41,285 nucleotides of DNA, from NCBI GenBank assembly GCA_022842885.1, contig JALHOR010000007.1:59362-100646 (forward strand). The letters are read 5' to 3'. The notes beneath the pieces were generated by a model, which had not been told where the DNA came from, made no database searches, and saw only the letters and a list, made by a program, of their open reading frames with translations. Positions 15,296 to 23,702 of the stretch are shown piece by piece. Position numbers and translations under genes: made by a program. This DNA is from Anaerolineae bacterium (lineage in GTDB: Bacteria > Chloroflexota > Anaerolineae > Aggregatilineales > Phototrophicaceae). Every line of letters begins with the position of its first letter. Position 1 is the first letter of the stretch.

Positions 15296-15314
15296 CGCCC
15301 CGTCTAAGGGGGCG
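15296..15314 (-). terminator. Rho-independent terminator of the HEAT/membrane protein gene
   Basis: The arms CGCCCC (15296-15301) and GGGGCG (15309-15314) form a stem that, read on the minus strand, is followed by TTTTT. It lies 22 bp beyond the stop of 15337-16617 and upstream of the Uma2 operon, separating the two transcription units. Confidence 0.6.
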
Positions 15315-15336
15315 CTGTTTGGGTATCAAAACGGTA

Positions 15337-16617
15337 TCAGAAACCAGACGGTGAGGACATCATGGCATTCACGATGGCTTGCTGAAGAATAGAACTGCAC
15401 GCCAATTGCACCACACACGATAATGCCGACAGCATAATACTGCTGATGATAAGCGAGAGGCAACCTTTGCCCGCGCCAAAATCGTAGGCTTCGCCAATGC
15501 GATTACAATACATAGAGAAAACCACAATGCCGCCGATGAAAGAAATCAACCCCAAGATGCCGGATATGCCGGTTATGTTCGACATCATATCCATTGCTGC
15601 CGCATCAGAAGTCGCAGTGAGAGTCGTACTGAGCATGGAATTAAACGTCACATAGATGAAAATAAATCCCAGCACAGATGAAATGACACTGACCACCGTG
15701 ACAAAATTAGTGATTTTGCGTATGAGACGTGGGAAAGTCCCTTCACCACTCAGCACCATTGTAGCGGCAATGTGGATGAAAAATAGCTGAATCAACAGCG
15801 CCACAATTGCAAAGATACCATAAATCACACCGTAAATAATGCTCAGAACAATGCCTGCGCCTGCCAAAAAGCCACTGAGCGCCATGAGCATTTCTTGTTG
15901 ATTTTGTGCTTGCATCTCTTCAAAACTGCCAAATTCAGAAGGCGGTGGCGGCGGCAATGTAGCGATGGCTTCGCGCAAGGGGGGTGCCACTAATTGAATC
16001 AACAGCAGCATCCCGACAATGACAATGGCGGCATTGACCAAGCCATAAATCGCCAAATCCGTCAGCGCCTCGCCCCAAGTGGCATCATCAGTTGCGCCTT
16101 CGCTATTCTTGCGCTTGGGTTTTTCTTTGCCGCTTTTGGGTTCAGGCGTCGTCAGCATGGCGATAGTTTCTTCTTTATCGCGCCCGGTGACTTCGTTGGC
16201 AACGCCCATGTAATAATCATCGTGTTGCAAGTTGGGATTCATCATGAAGGCTTTGCGGGCAGTGGCAACGGCTTTCACCCGATTATCGTTCATGAGATAA
16301 TCCAATGCTTGATCCATCAGCGACTTGGCTTCTTTTTCGCGTGCAGGCGATACTTCGACCTTTGGCGCAGCCTTGGGGTCAGGGTCGGGGGTGAGTTGGC
16401 GTCCGCCACCTTCCCAATTGCCAGCGAGTTGCTGTTTTTTGATATACTGCCCGGCTTTCACCGCTAACTCTTTGATGTCCGGGTCAGTCTCTTGTTTATA
16501 TAATTGTGCCAATACTTTAATTGCGTCTTGGCTACCGTCTTGTGCCAGCAGCTTAATCGCCCGTTTACGGTCTTTTGGGTCAGGACTTTCAATTAGGTCG
16601 TAGATAATCTCGTCCAT
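15337..16617 (-). CDS. HEAT-repeat multi-span membrane protein (Yip1-like region)
   Basis: The protein has 426 residues from ATG 16617, preferred over an in-frame TTG at 16629 because a GAGG lies just upstream of the ATG. The N-terminus is soluble and helical: a HEAT-like repeat (SPDPKDRKRAIKLLAQDGSQ, about 8-60), a linker rich in P and D, and a second helical block near 90-150. Five or so hydrophobic segments follow from about 190 (LVNAAIVIVGMLLLIQLVAP, FLAGAGIVLSIIYGVIYGIF, FVTVVSVISSVLGFIFIYV, ISGILGLISFIGGIVVFSMY and LSLIISSIMLSALSCVV). This arrangement is reminiscent of Yip1-domain membrane proteins. Function not recognised; it has its own terminator. Confidence 0.6.
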   Translation of the reverse strand: MDEIIYDLIESPDPKDRKRAIKLLAQDGSQDAIKVLAQLYKQETDPDIKELAVKAGQYIKKQQLAGNWEGGGRQLTPDPDPKAAPKVEVSPAREKEAKSLMDQALDYLMNDNRVKAVATARKAFMMNPNLQHDDYYMGVANEVTGRDKEETIAMLTTPEPKSGKEKPKRKNSEGATDDATWGEALTDLAIYGLVNAAIVIVGMLLLIQLVAPPLREAIATLPPPPPSEFGSFEEMQAQNQQEMLMALSGFLAGAGIVLSIIYGVIYGIFAIVALLIQLFFIHIAATMVLSGEGTFPRLIRKITNFVTVVSVISSVLGFIFIYVTFNSMLSTTLTATSDAAAMDMMSNITGISGILGLISFIGGIVVFSMYCNRIGEAYDFGAGKGCLSLIISSIMLSALSCVVQLACSSILQQAIVNAMMSSPSGF

Positions 16618-16723
16618 GATTTGCCTCAATATAAGGTCTCATCAGAAATTACCGAAAAGTGTATTGCAGAACTATGAACTCCGCAATGCGGCACAATGTC
16701 ATATTAAGGTTTTCTGACATTCT

Positions 16724-17584
16724 CTATTTTTTGCGCCACCCGGCGTTCAGGGTAACTACCCCCAATGACCCGGGCCCGATATGCGTTCCCAAGCTGGGAC
16801 CCGCGACAATCGTAATCACTTCTGGCGGCAAAATATCACTCAAATCACGCTTCAGTTCTGCGGCACCTTCTTCGTTCTGGATATGCATAATGACGAGGCG
16901 ATCTAACGGTGCTTGAGCGCGAGTTACTTCCTTGAGCTTGTCTACCGCTTTTTTGAAAGTACGAATGCGATGCACTGGCTCCACCAAGCCATCATGTACA
17001 TCCAAAATGAGTTTGAGTTGCAGCAGCGAGCCGGCAAAAGCCACTGCAGCATTCACGCGCCCACTGCGCCGCAAATAATCCAAATCGGCAATCAGCGCAT
17101 ACAGTTTGATGTGTTTTTTGGCGCGAGCAACCGCATCCACCACCTGCTGCACATCCCCGGTAGCGGCAGCCACTTCCGCTGCCACTAGCGCCTGATAGCC
17201 GCTTGCCATAGTCAGACTGCCGCTATCTAGGATAGTCACGCTGCCTTCTGGGAGCGCCTGTGCGCCCAATTTGACGTTGTTAATCGTGGTACTCAGTTGC
17301 GGCGGAATATTGACGCTGACAATATGGTCATACCCCTTGATGCCTTCCAGCAACATTTGCTCGGCAACGGCAGGCGATGGCGCGGCTGTGGTGGGAAATT
17401 CTTTCATCTGCGGGATTTTCCGGTAGAACTCATCGCGGTCAAGTTCTTTGCCATCATCCGCATAACTTTTGCCATCAAAATTGACATAGGTGGGGATAAC
17501 GCCAATATTCCATTTTTTGAGCAAATCGTCGGGAATATCGCCCACACTATCGGTAAAAACACGAATTTTTTTAAAACTGCTCAT
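16724..17584 (-). CDS. DegV family fatty-acid-binding protein (FakB-like)
   Basis: The 286-residue protein shows the canonical DegV signature: FTDSVGDIPDDLL near 10, FPTTAAPSP near 63, the second lobe with VTILDSGSLTMASGY, and LDYLRRSGRVNAAVAF near 165. Family knowledge: DegV proteins (FakB) bind a fatty acid in a buried pocket and present its carboxylate to the kinase FakA for phosphorylation, feeding exogenous fatty acids into phospholipid synthesis. The gene is third in the direction of transcription, after FakA and the other DegV, with 94 bp between the two DegV genes. GAGG lies close to the ATG. This is the better-conserved of the two binding proteins. Confidence 0.85.
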   Translation of the reverse strand: MSSFKKIRVFTDSVGDIPDDLLKKWNIGVIPTYVNFDGKSYADDGKELDRDEFYRKIPQMKEFPTTAAPSPAVAEQMLLEGIKGYDHIVSVNIPPQLSTTINNVKLGAQALPEGSVTILDSGSLTMASGYQALVAAEVAAATGDVQQVVDAVARAKKHIKLYALIADLDYLRRSGRVNAAVAFAGSLLQLKLILDVHDGLVEPVHRIRTFKKAVDKLKEVTRAQAPLDRLVIMHIQNEEGAAELKRDLSDILPPEVITIVAGPSLGTHIGPGSLGVVTLNAGWRKK

Positions 17585-17678
17585 AAGACCTCGCTCTTGA
17601 AAATAAGTGATTAGGGGATGTTTGATAAATAAAATAATCCGTTATGGTGTTACCAAGAATCAGCTTTTGAAATAGCTG

Positions 17679-18551
17679 CTACTCAAAAACATCTTCTTCA
17701 ATCTCGCTTTCCAGCACCACCACGCCAATCGCATCCGTGCCAATCAGCGATGCGAGTGAACCATTATACAATGTATACGGGAAATGCCGCCCCGGAAAAG
17801 CAATCGCCAAGCGGTCTTGCAAGGTGCGCGTTTGCTCGGTGATATGGGGGCGAAATTGCACAATCGCCACATCGTCTAACGCTTCAAACTCAGCGACAAA
17901 TTCGACCAGCCGATCTAATGCTTGGGAGCGCGTGCGCGTTTTTTCAACCACTTGCATCTTGCCATCTTCAATGCTTAACAGGGGTTTCGCCCCCAGCATC
18001 GTCGCTAACAATACATGCGAAGCATCTAAAAATTGATTATGCTGGATAAACGCCAGCGATTCGACGACATATTGGGTGTAAATGCGGTCTACGGCACCGC
18101 GAACCGTTTGCACAATTGCCTCAAAATCGTCTTGCCCACTCTGAAGTATCTGCCCGGCAAATTTGACCAGCATCCCCTGTCCAATACAAATCGAGCGCGA
18201 ATCAATCACGGCAATGGGGCAAGCCCCAGATAATTGTTGGCTGGCTTCGCGGGCATGTTGCCAACTTTCGGTCATCTCCCGCGAGGCATGAATCGAGATA
18301 ATGGCATCGGCATTTTTTGCCACTTGCGTATAAATAGCGGCAAATTCAGCAACAGTGGGCGCGACCAGTTTGGGCGGCTGTAGCTGCGTTGCAATCAACC
18401 GCATCATCTCATCTACAGGAACATCAATGCCTTCGCGGTAACTTTTGCCCATAATCTGAAGGCGATTCGGCACGACCGTCACCGGATATTGCGTGACCAT
18501 CCGAGGATTGGTGAACCAGGCGCTGCTATCGGTAACGATGTGGATTTTCAT
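17679..18551 (-). CDS. DegV family protein, divergent second copy
   Basis: The 290-residue protein starts MKIHIVTDSSAWFTNP and keeps the DegV two-lobe layout (VTVVPNRLQIMGKSYREGID, IISIHASREMTESW, IAVIDSRSICIGQGM). The usual T-S-Q-P-S-P-like stretch is replaced by APTVAEF, and the L-R-R-x-G-R segment by LAFIQHNQFLDASH. These are pocket-lining regions, so it may bind a different fatty acid or another lipid, as multiple FakB paralogues do in other bacteria. No ribosome-binding site is obvious at the ATG. It lies between FakA and the canonical DegV gene. Confidence 0.8.
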   Translation of the reverse strand: MKIHIVTDSSAWFTNPRMVTQYPVTVVPNRLQIMGKSYREGIDVPVDEMMRLIATQLQPPKLVAPTVAEFAAIYTQVAKNADAIISIHASREMTESWQHAREASQQLSGACPIAVIDSRSICIGQGMLVKFAGQILQSGQDDFEAIVQTVRGAVDRIYTQYVVESLAFIQHNQFLDASHVLLATMLGAKPLLSIEDGKMQVVEKTRTRSQALDRLVEFVAEFEALDDVAIVQFRPHITEQTRTLQDRLAIAFPGRHFPYTLYNGSLASLIGTDAIGVVVLESEIEEDVFE

Positions 18552-18852
18552 AGTGGCTATTGGCTTTTAGCGGTTGGCTTTTGGCTACTGCCGTAGCGTT
18601 TTAATAAAGACTGCAAGCATTTTTCGGATGGTCGTTAAGGCAATTACCAATTCATCCTATAGTATCGTTCTTCAGTCGGAAAATGAGCAGTCACTTTGTA
18701 GATGTTTAATACAAATTGGTGTGATTGCTGCCAAACTTTAAGACTCATGTCCAGAAAATGTATTTTTGTAGGGGAGGGTTTCTAAACCCTCCCCTACGCT
18801 CATCGAATTTTTCACTCGTTTTGAAGTTGAACCAAAGGCTAATGGCTAACAG
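18552..18852. other. Intergenic region between FakA and DegV genes, 301 bp
   Basis: There is no ORF of note. It contains short GGCTTTTxG repeats near 18560-18590, a palindromic repeat at 18768-18797 and another GGCTAATGGCTAAC stretch near 18836. The separation suggests the DegV genes have their own promoter, but none was identified. Confidence 0.4.
18768..18797. repeat. GTAGGGG-type palindromic repeat, copy 4
   Basis: The arms GTAGGGGAGGGTTT (18768-18781) and AAACCCTCCCCTAC (18784-18797) are perfect 14-bp complements around a CT centre. It lies downstream of FakA and could act as its terminator on either strand. Confidence 0.75.
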
Positions 18853-20532
18853 CTACTCAATACTAATCATATATGGATACAACGGTTGCCCACCCGCGAC
18901 CACTTCAAATTCCAAATGCTCAAATTCGTCGGCAAGCGTGGCAGCGAGGGCGCTGGCAGCGGCGGCACTCACACCGGCACCATAATAGAGCGTGGCAATT
19001 TCGTGGTCTTCGGCATGGGCGCGATGCAGCACACCGCGCATGACTTCGGAAATATCGCGCCCGGTTACTGCCAATTTACCATTCAACAAGCCAATGAGAC
19101 TGCCTTCCACGACCTCAATATCATCTATTGTAACAGTGCGCGTTGCTGTGGTGATTTCGCAGCTAATGACGCTGTGGGTCGCTTCGAGCATGGCATCATG
19201 CATCATATCCAAATTGGCATGGTTTTGTTGGGCATCGCCATAAGCGATGAGCGCCGCGATACCTTGCGGAATGGTCTTGTTATGCACCACGCGCACACGC
19301 CGACCATGCGCCAATGCTGCTGCCTGCTCTGCTGCCATAATCACGTTGCCATTGTTGGGCAGCAAAATAATCTCATCCGTATCCAACGACTCGATGGCGT
19401 TCAAAAAATCTTCAGTGCCGGGGTTCATGGTCTGCCCGCCTTCAATGATGAACGCCGCGCCATATTCTTCCATCACGCGCTTGATGCCATCACTGCGAGC
19501 TACAGTGATAATGGCGACCCCATCTACTTGGCGGCGGGCGCGGTCTTCGCGGTTTTCGCGGGATTGCACGTAGCGCAAATATTGTGCCTGCATATTCTCG
19601 ACCACAATATCATCCAACTGCACGCCTAAACCAATCGCATAACTGATAGGGTCGCCCGGATTATGGACATGAATATGGACTTTGATGAGGCGCTCATCAC
19701 CTTCTATTAGCGGCGACCAACCCATGCGGCTAATCTCTTGGCTGATTTGATGCACATCCAAGCTCTCGCCAATCATCAAAAATTGAACGTCATAGCCATA
19801 ACCATCTTCGTCTTCGGGTTCAAGTGCCTCTTGCCAATGGGCAACCTCTGACATGACGACGCCATTACCCTCATAACCATCATAAGAAACCGGTTCACCA
19901 TCCAGCAGGCGTTTCATGCCTTCCAAAATCATCACCAATCCCATGCCACCCGAATCAACGACACCTGCTTGTTTGAGGACGGGCAGCAGTTCCGGCGTGC
20001 GTTCCAACGATTGATAAGCAGCATTGATCATCTCGGATAACAACACGCGCAAACTGGTTTCAAATTCGGCACTTTCTTGGACGGCGGCAGCGGCTTCGCG
20101 GGCGACGGTCAAAATCGTGCCTTCAACAGGTTTCATGACGCTGCTCACGCGCTGATAAGCATATTCCACAGCTTTCTGGCAGGCTTCCGCAAATGCTGCC
20201 GAGTCCATGATTTCGCGGCGTTCCAGCCCCAAGGCAAACCCGCGCAGCAGCATAGACAAAATCGTACCAGAGTTGCCGCGTGCGCCCATTAATGCGCCAT
20301 CTGCCAAGGCGCGGCTCATTAACCCGATATGCGCTTCTTCCAGATATTGGATTTGGCTGTACGCCTTTTGAATCGTCAACAGCATATTCGTTCCCGTATC
20401 GCCATCTGGCACTGGGAACACATTCATATTGTTGACACGCTCACGGTGATGCGCCAACCATGACACACCTGCCGCGAACACCCACTTCAACATATAACCA
20501 TCGCATAAATGATGAGCAATTTGCACGACCAT
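18853..20532 (-). CDS. fakA: DAK2/DhaL domain kinase, FakA-like (fatty acid kinase ATP-binding subunit)
   Basis: The 559-residue length matches FakA (YloV). The DhaL ATP-binding domain covers about 14-205: CDGYMLKWVFAAG, NVFPVPDGDTGTNML with the Mg-binding aspartates, and GARGNSGTILSMLLRG. The middle domain has VHVHNPGDPISYAIGLGV, and the C-terminal DegV-like domain has ILLPNNGNVIMAA, VHNKTIPQGIAAL and EGSLIGLLNGKLAVTG. Family knowledge: FakA phosphorylates fatty acids held by FakB/DegV proteins to give acyl phosphates for PlsX/PlsY. Two DegV genes lie directly downstream, supporting this role over dihydroxyacetone kinase. The upstream start is kept because the residues before M14 align with the typical FakA N-terminus. 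Confidence 0.88.
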   Translation of the reverse strand: MVVQIAHHLCDGYMLKWVFAAGVSWLAHHRERVNNMNVFPVPDGDTGTNMLLTIQKAYSQIQYLEEAHIGLMSRALADGALMGARGNSGTILSMLLRGFALGLERREIMDSAAFAEACQKAVEYAYQRVSSVMKPVEGTILTVAREAAAAVQESAEFETSLRVLLSEMINAAYQSLERTPELLPVLKQAGVVDSGGMGLVMILEGMKRLLDGEPVSYDGYEGNGVVMSEVAHWQEALEPEDEDGYGYDVQFLMIGESLDVHQISQEISRMGWSPLIEGDERLIKVHIHVHNPGDPISYAIGLGVQLDDIVVENMQAQYLRYVQSRENREDRARRQVDGVAIITVARSDGIKRVMEEYGAAFIIEGGQTMNPGTEDFLNAIESLDTDEIILLPNNGNVIMAAEQAAALAHGRRVRVVHNKTIPQGIAALIAYGDAQQNHANLDMMHDAMLEATHSVISCEITTATRTVTIDDIEVVEGSLIGLLNGKLAVTGRDISEVMRGVLHRAHAEDHEIATLYYGAGVSAAAASALAATLADEFEHLEFEVVAGGQPLYPYMISIE

Positions 20533-20861
20533 AACCGTATCCCTTAATAAACCTTTTCAGTTTTCAGCCCCTATGCCAGATAACAAAAATAGTTTTTGTG
20601 CGGCGGCACAGCGCCAAAAATCTGTCCTGTTTAATGTGAAAATTCTGACATATAGAAACACGAATCCGCCACCTATGTTACGGATTGTGCATTAAATTTT
20701 CACGATATTATAAACTGTGCGGGTAAAATCGCTAGGAATCGGCTAAAGATGGCGGCACATTCGACATGCGTTTACGCGGCTCATGCCTTACAACCCCACC
20801 TGATGTTTGCCCGTATTAAGCCCACATGAGGCAATTTATACAAGGGCAATAAAGAAAGTCT
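20533..20861. other. Divergent intergenic region with nested inverted repeats, 329 bp
   Basis: There is no gene between fakA (-) and the MDR gene (+). GTGAAAATT (20636-20644) and AATTTTCAC (20695-20703) are perfect inverted arms enclosing AATCCG (20663-20668) and CGGATT (20681-20686). The inner and outer stems could form one long hairpin or two operator half-sites. An AT-rich TATTATAA follows the right outer arm. No regulator is assigned. Confidence 0.4.
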
Positions 20862-21836
20862 ATGAAAGCTATCATCTATAAACAATACGGATCACCCGAT
20901 GTACTCCGCTTGGAAAATGTTCCTGAGCCAACACCTAAAGACAATGAAGTGAAAGTAAAAGTGGTGGCGGCGTCAGTCAATCCGTTGGACTGGCATCTGA
21001 TGCGGGGCGAACCCTTCCTTGCCCGCCTAGAAGCCGGACTCTTTAAACCGCGCCATGACCGACTGGGTGCCGATGTTGCTGGGCGGGTTGTCGCAGTGGG
21101 TCAACATGTGACCCAGTTTAAAATAGGTGATGAGGTGTTCGGGGAGATGTTCGATAGTGGTTTAGGATCGTTTGCTGAGTATGTGTGTATACCTGAAGCA
21201 TTCTTGGCATTAAAACCTGCTCATGTCTCGTTTGAAGGCGCGGCATCTACCCCGGTGGTCGGGTTTACGGCAATACAAGGGTTGCGGGACAGCGGGCATA
21301 TTCAGGCAGGTGAAAAAGTAGTGATTAACGGCGCATCCGGCGGCGTTGGATCATTTGCGGTGCAGTATGCCTGTGCTTGTGGCGCAGAAGTCACGGCAGT
21401 ATGCAGCACGCGCAATCTCGAACTGGTACGCTCGCTTGGCGCACACCAAGTAATTGATTACACCCAGACCGATTTTACGCGCACCGGACAAAAATATGAT
21501 TTGATTTTTGATGCGGTGGGCAATTGTTCGGTGGCTGAATTGCAACGCGCCCTCAAACCACAGGGGCGTGGTGTGGTAGCAGGTTTCACGACGATGCTTC
21601 GTATTATCGAAGTGGCATTGGTGGGCAAACTGGTTTCAAAACGCGATGGGCAGCAGATTGGCATGATGGGAACGGCGCAAGCCAATCAAGAAGACTTACT
21701 GACGATTCAGAATTTGCTTGAAACAGGCAAAGTGAAACCCGTGATTGACCGCTGCTATCCCCTGAACGAAACGGCGGAAGCAATGCGTTATCTGGAAACC
21801 ATGCGAGCGCGTGGCAAAGTGGTGATTATGGTGTAG
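20862..21836 (+). CDS. Zinc-independent MDR family NAD(P)H oxidoreductase (quinone reductase-like)
   Basis: The 324-residue medium-chain dehydrogenase/reductase opens MKAIIYKQYGSPDVLRLENV. It has a GroES-like domain with VVAASVNPLDWHLMRG and GADVAGRVVAVG, and a Rossmann domain with INGASGGVGSFAVQYA (about 150-165) that binds NAD(P)H. The catalytic zinc ligands of alcohol dehydrogenases (C/H/C) are absent, and the VNPxDW motif places it with quinone oxidoreductases and enoyl reductases such as RTN4IP1-type enzymes. The ribosome-binding site is weak (AAGAAAG). It is a single gene, convergent with the hydrolase downstream; the substrate is not known. Confidence 0.88.
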   Translation: MKAIIYKQYGSPDVLRLENVPEPTPKDNEVKVKVVAASVNPLDWHLMRGEPFLARLEAGLFKPRHDRLGADVAGRVVAVGQHVTQFKIGDEVFGEMFDSGLGSFAEYVCIPEAFLALKPAHVSFEGAASTPVVGFTAIQGLRDSGHIQAGEKVVINGASGGVGSFAVQYACACGAEVTAVCSTRNLELVRSLGAHQVIDYTQTDFTRTGQKYDLIFDAVGNCSVAELQRALKPQGRGVVAGFTTMLRIIEVALVGKLVSKRDGQQIGMMGTAQANQEDLLTIQNLLETGKVKPVIDRCYPLNETAEAMRYLETMRARGKVVIMV

Positions 21837-21942
21837 TGTTGGCGACATGCTGCCTCTGGGCTGTGGGAACAAGGCAGGTTTTCCGGTAGAATCGGTTTGC
21901 TGATTGGGGTTGAATAAATCTAAATCATCCCCCAAAAATACC

Positions 21943-22788
21943 TCAGCCCATCACAAATTCATGAATGGCGTTCACGACTTGCGGCGCGTGGTCGCCATAG
22001 ACCATCGTCACATGGTTGCCGCCAACAGGCACATATTGGCAATTGGGCAGCAAACGGACGGTGTTCTGGGCGCCTTCAAGCGAAAGAATGGGGGGAAGTT
22101 GCCCGATATTGCCCGATGCATGAATCAATACCGCCGGAGCAGCCGCTTTGGGGATAATATTTTGCCAATCGTCGCTGATAACACCTTTCACTGCCGCTTC
22201 AATGGCATCGGCACGACAGCGCGACATCACGCTGCCATCAGGTTGTTCTACCATATCCTGCCGATAAAACATCTCGATGTCATCATCCCAAACTTTATTT
22301 TCGTAATAGGGGGAGGCTTTGATAGCGGTGATGAATTGTTCAAAAGACGGAATCGGCTTGCCTAAGCGTTCCAGCGACGGGCGAATTTTTTCCAATACAC
22401 CGCTATCCGTCGCTTCTAACCCGGCATCCAGAATCACCTGTTTTTGCACGCGCTCAGGATGATGCGCCGTCAGATACATGGTCAGCAAACCACCAAAAGA
22501 ATGCCCACCCATGATTACGCTGTCTAAATGCAGCGCATCCAACATGCCCAAAATATCAGCGGCGTGGTCTGCCATCGTGTAACCCGTTAGCGGCTTATCG
22601 CTCATGCCGCGTCCGCGCAAATCCACCAGAATCACGCGCAAACCATCTGCCAAACCATGCCGGATTAGCCCGCCAAAGTTATAGCGATTGGCAGTTAGTC
22701 CATGCATCATGAACAGCGTTTTCGCGCCTGTGCCGATGTCCGTATATGCCAGTTGAATGCCATTGGTCTGGATAAAGCGCGTATCCAT
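21943..22788 (-). CDS. Alpha/beta hydrolase
   Basis: The 281-residue protein has the alpha/beta-hydrolase fold in order: LFMMHGLTANRYNF with the HG oxyanion motif near 29, LVDLRGRGMSDKP near 56, the nucleophile elbow MGGHSFGGLLTMYL (serine near 97), an aspartate-bearing strand and the terminal GGNHVTMV histidine. A cap region of about 90 residues lies between VILDAGLEAT and the last strands. It resembles haloalkane dehalogenase, esterase or lactonase relatives; the acid residue and substrate cannot be assigned by eye. GGAG precedes the ATG. It may be co-transcribed with the gene at 22832-23212, 43 bp upstream. Confidence 0.88.
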   Translation of the reverse strand: MDTRFIQTNGIQLAYTDIGTGAKTLFMMHGLTANRYNFGGLIRHGLADGLRVILVDLRGRGMSDKPLTGYTMADHAADILGMLDALHLDSVIMGGHSFGGLLTMYLTAHHPERVQKQVILDAGLEATDSGVLEKIRPSLERLGKPIPSFEQFITAIKASPYYENKVWDDDIEMFYRQDMVEQPDGSVMSRCRADAIEAAVKGVISDDWQNIIPKAAAPAVLIHASGNIGQLPPILSLEGAQNTVRLLPNCQYVPVGGNHVTMVYGDHAPQVVNAIHEFVMG

Positions 22789-22813
22789 GAAGTATCTCCT
22801 GATAATAATGAGA

Positions 22814-22832
22814 AATAGAGCGCCCCTCTATT
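22814..22832 (-). terminator. Short hairpin after the 126-aa gene
   Basis: The arms AATAGAG (22814-22820) and CTCTATT (22826-22832) flank a 5-nt loop. It lies at the stop of 22832-23212 and upstream of the hydrolase. The stem is AT-rich with only a short T run on the minus strand, so it is at best a weak terminator. Confidence 0.3.
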
Positions 22833-23212
22833 CAAACATCTTCTTCAGTATCAACAAGGTTGTAGGCGGCATCCACTGTTTCGACGAAGATGATTTTGCC
22901 GGGAAACATGATACCGATGCGTTTTAAGGTTTGATTCAACGAATAGAGCAGATTATGGGTGGCAATGACCACGACCAAATCCACATTGGTGGGCATATAG
23001 CGCGGAACATTTTGGATATTCGAGATTAGACCACTGCTGGGCATCATACAGCGGCGCGTATCTACGACAATATGACAGGGTACGGTTTTTTGTGCCAGTA
23101 GTGAGCGTAGGGTAGCGAGGGCATTATACATCTCATCCCATGTCCAAAATAATTCAAATTTCCAAACGACAAAGGTTTCTTCGTAATTACCCCAGTCTAT
23201 GGTGATGGGCAT
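22832..23212 (-). CDS. Hypothetical protein, 126 aa, STAS/SpoIIAA-like
   Basis: The sequence alternates predicted strands and helices: ETFVVWKFELFWTWDEMYNAL, VPCHIVVDTRRC, VDLVVVIATHNLLYSL and GKIIFVETVDAAYNLV. This beta-alpha pattern with VVDTRR before a helix resembles the STAS/SpoIIAA-like fold used in signalling, but the family match is uncertain. There is no membrane segment or signal peptide. GGG lies at a suitable distance from the ATG. The neighbouring small gene 23257-23493 is on the same strand 44 bp upstream, so both may be in one transcript. Confidence 0.5.
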   Translation of the reverse strand: MPITIDWGNYEETFVVWKFELFWTWDEMYNALATLRSLLAQKTVPCHIVVDTRRCMMPSSGLISNIQNVPRYMPTNVDLVVVIATHNLLYSLNQTLKRIGIMFPGKIIFVETVDAAYNLVDTEEDV

Positions 23213-23256
23213 AACAATATTCCCTTAGAGTCCATCCAGACAGCATGAGACGCACT

Positions 23257-23493
23257 TTAGCGCCTACCCAATGTATACCGTATCATCTGCTCGGTATCCG
23301 TATCCCTTATCATAGTTTCGTCTATGATACGCCAACCCATCGTTTGGATTTGTACCAACACTGCCCGCACCGTATCGTCGGGGTCACTTAAATCTAATGT
23401 CACTTGGGGCGGCTCAAACCCATCCCCTTCAATAATTAAATCTACCAAAACACCCTTTTCTAAGGTGCGTGTGATGTCGAGATGCGCCGCCAT
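23257..23493 (-). CDS. Hypothetical protein, 78 aa
   Basis: I do not recognise a family. The product is acidic, with VTLDLSDPDDTVRAVLVQIQ and a basic end, IRYTLGRR. The pattern is consistent with a small beta-beta-alpha-beta domain. GGAGA lies 12 nt before the ATG. It probably heads a short operon with the 126-residue gene. There is no signal peptide. Confidence 0.5.
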   Translation of the reverse strand: MAAHLDITRTLEKGVLVDLIIEGDGFEPPQVTLDLSDPDDTVRAVLVQIQTMGWRIIDETMIRDTDTEQMIRYTLGRR

Positions 23494-23665
23494 TGGATAA
23501 GAATCTCTCCAATTATCCGATTTTTATTGCTCTCATATTACCATAAATCACGCATTAAATAAATATTACTGGTCTCATAACGACAAGTTATTTGGAGAAA
23601 AACCCACCTTTGCCCTGTTATGACCTGTTGCGCCATTTCTTACGCCGTTTTTACATAATTTGGGC

Positions 23666-23693
23666 TTAACATTTGGCGCAAGTCTGTTATACT
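23666..23693 (+). promoter_or_regulatory. Probable ssrA promoter
   Basis: A -35-like TTAACA (23666-23671) and a -10 TATACT (23688-23693) are separated by 16 bp, and the -10 ends 9 nt before the mature 5' end of the tmRNA. The spacing and position fit a sigma-70-type promoter. Confidence 0.55.
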
Positions 23694-23702
23694 GTTCGCA
23701 AC

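Noticed and set aside
18886..19629. 247-residue open frame on the plus strand
   Set aside because: It lies wholly antisense to the well-conserved fakA gene; its composition (histidine and glycine rich) is typical of an antisense shadow.
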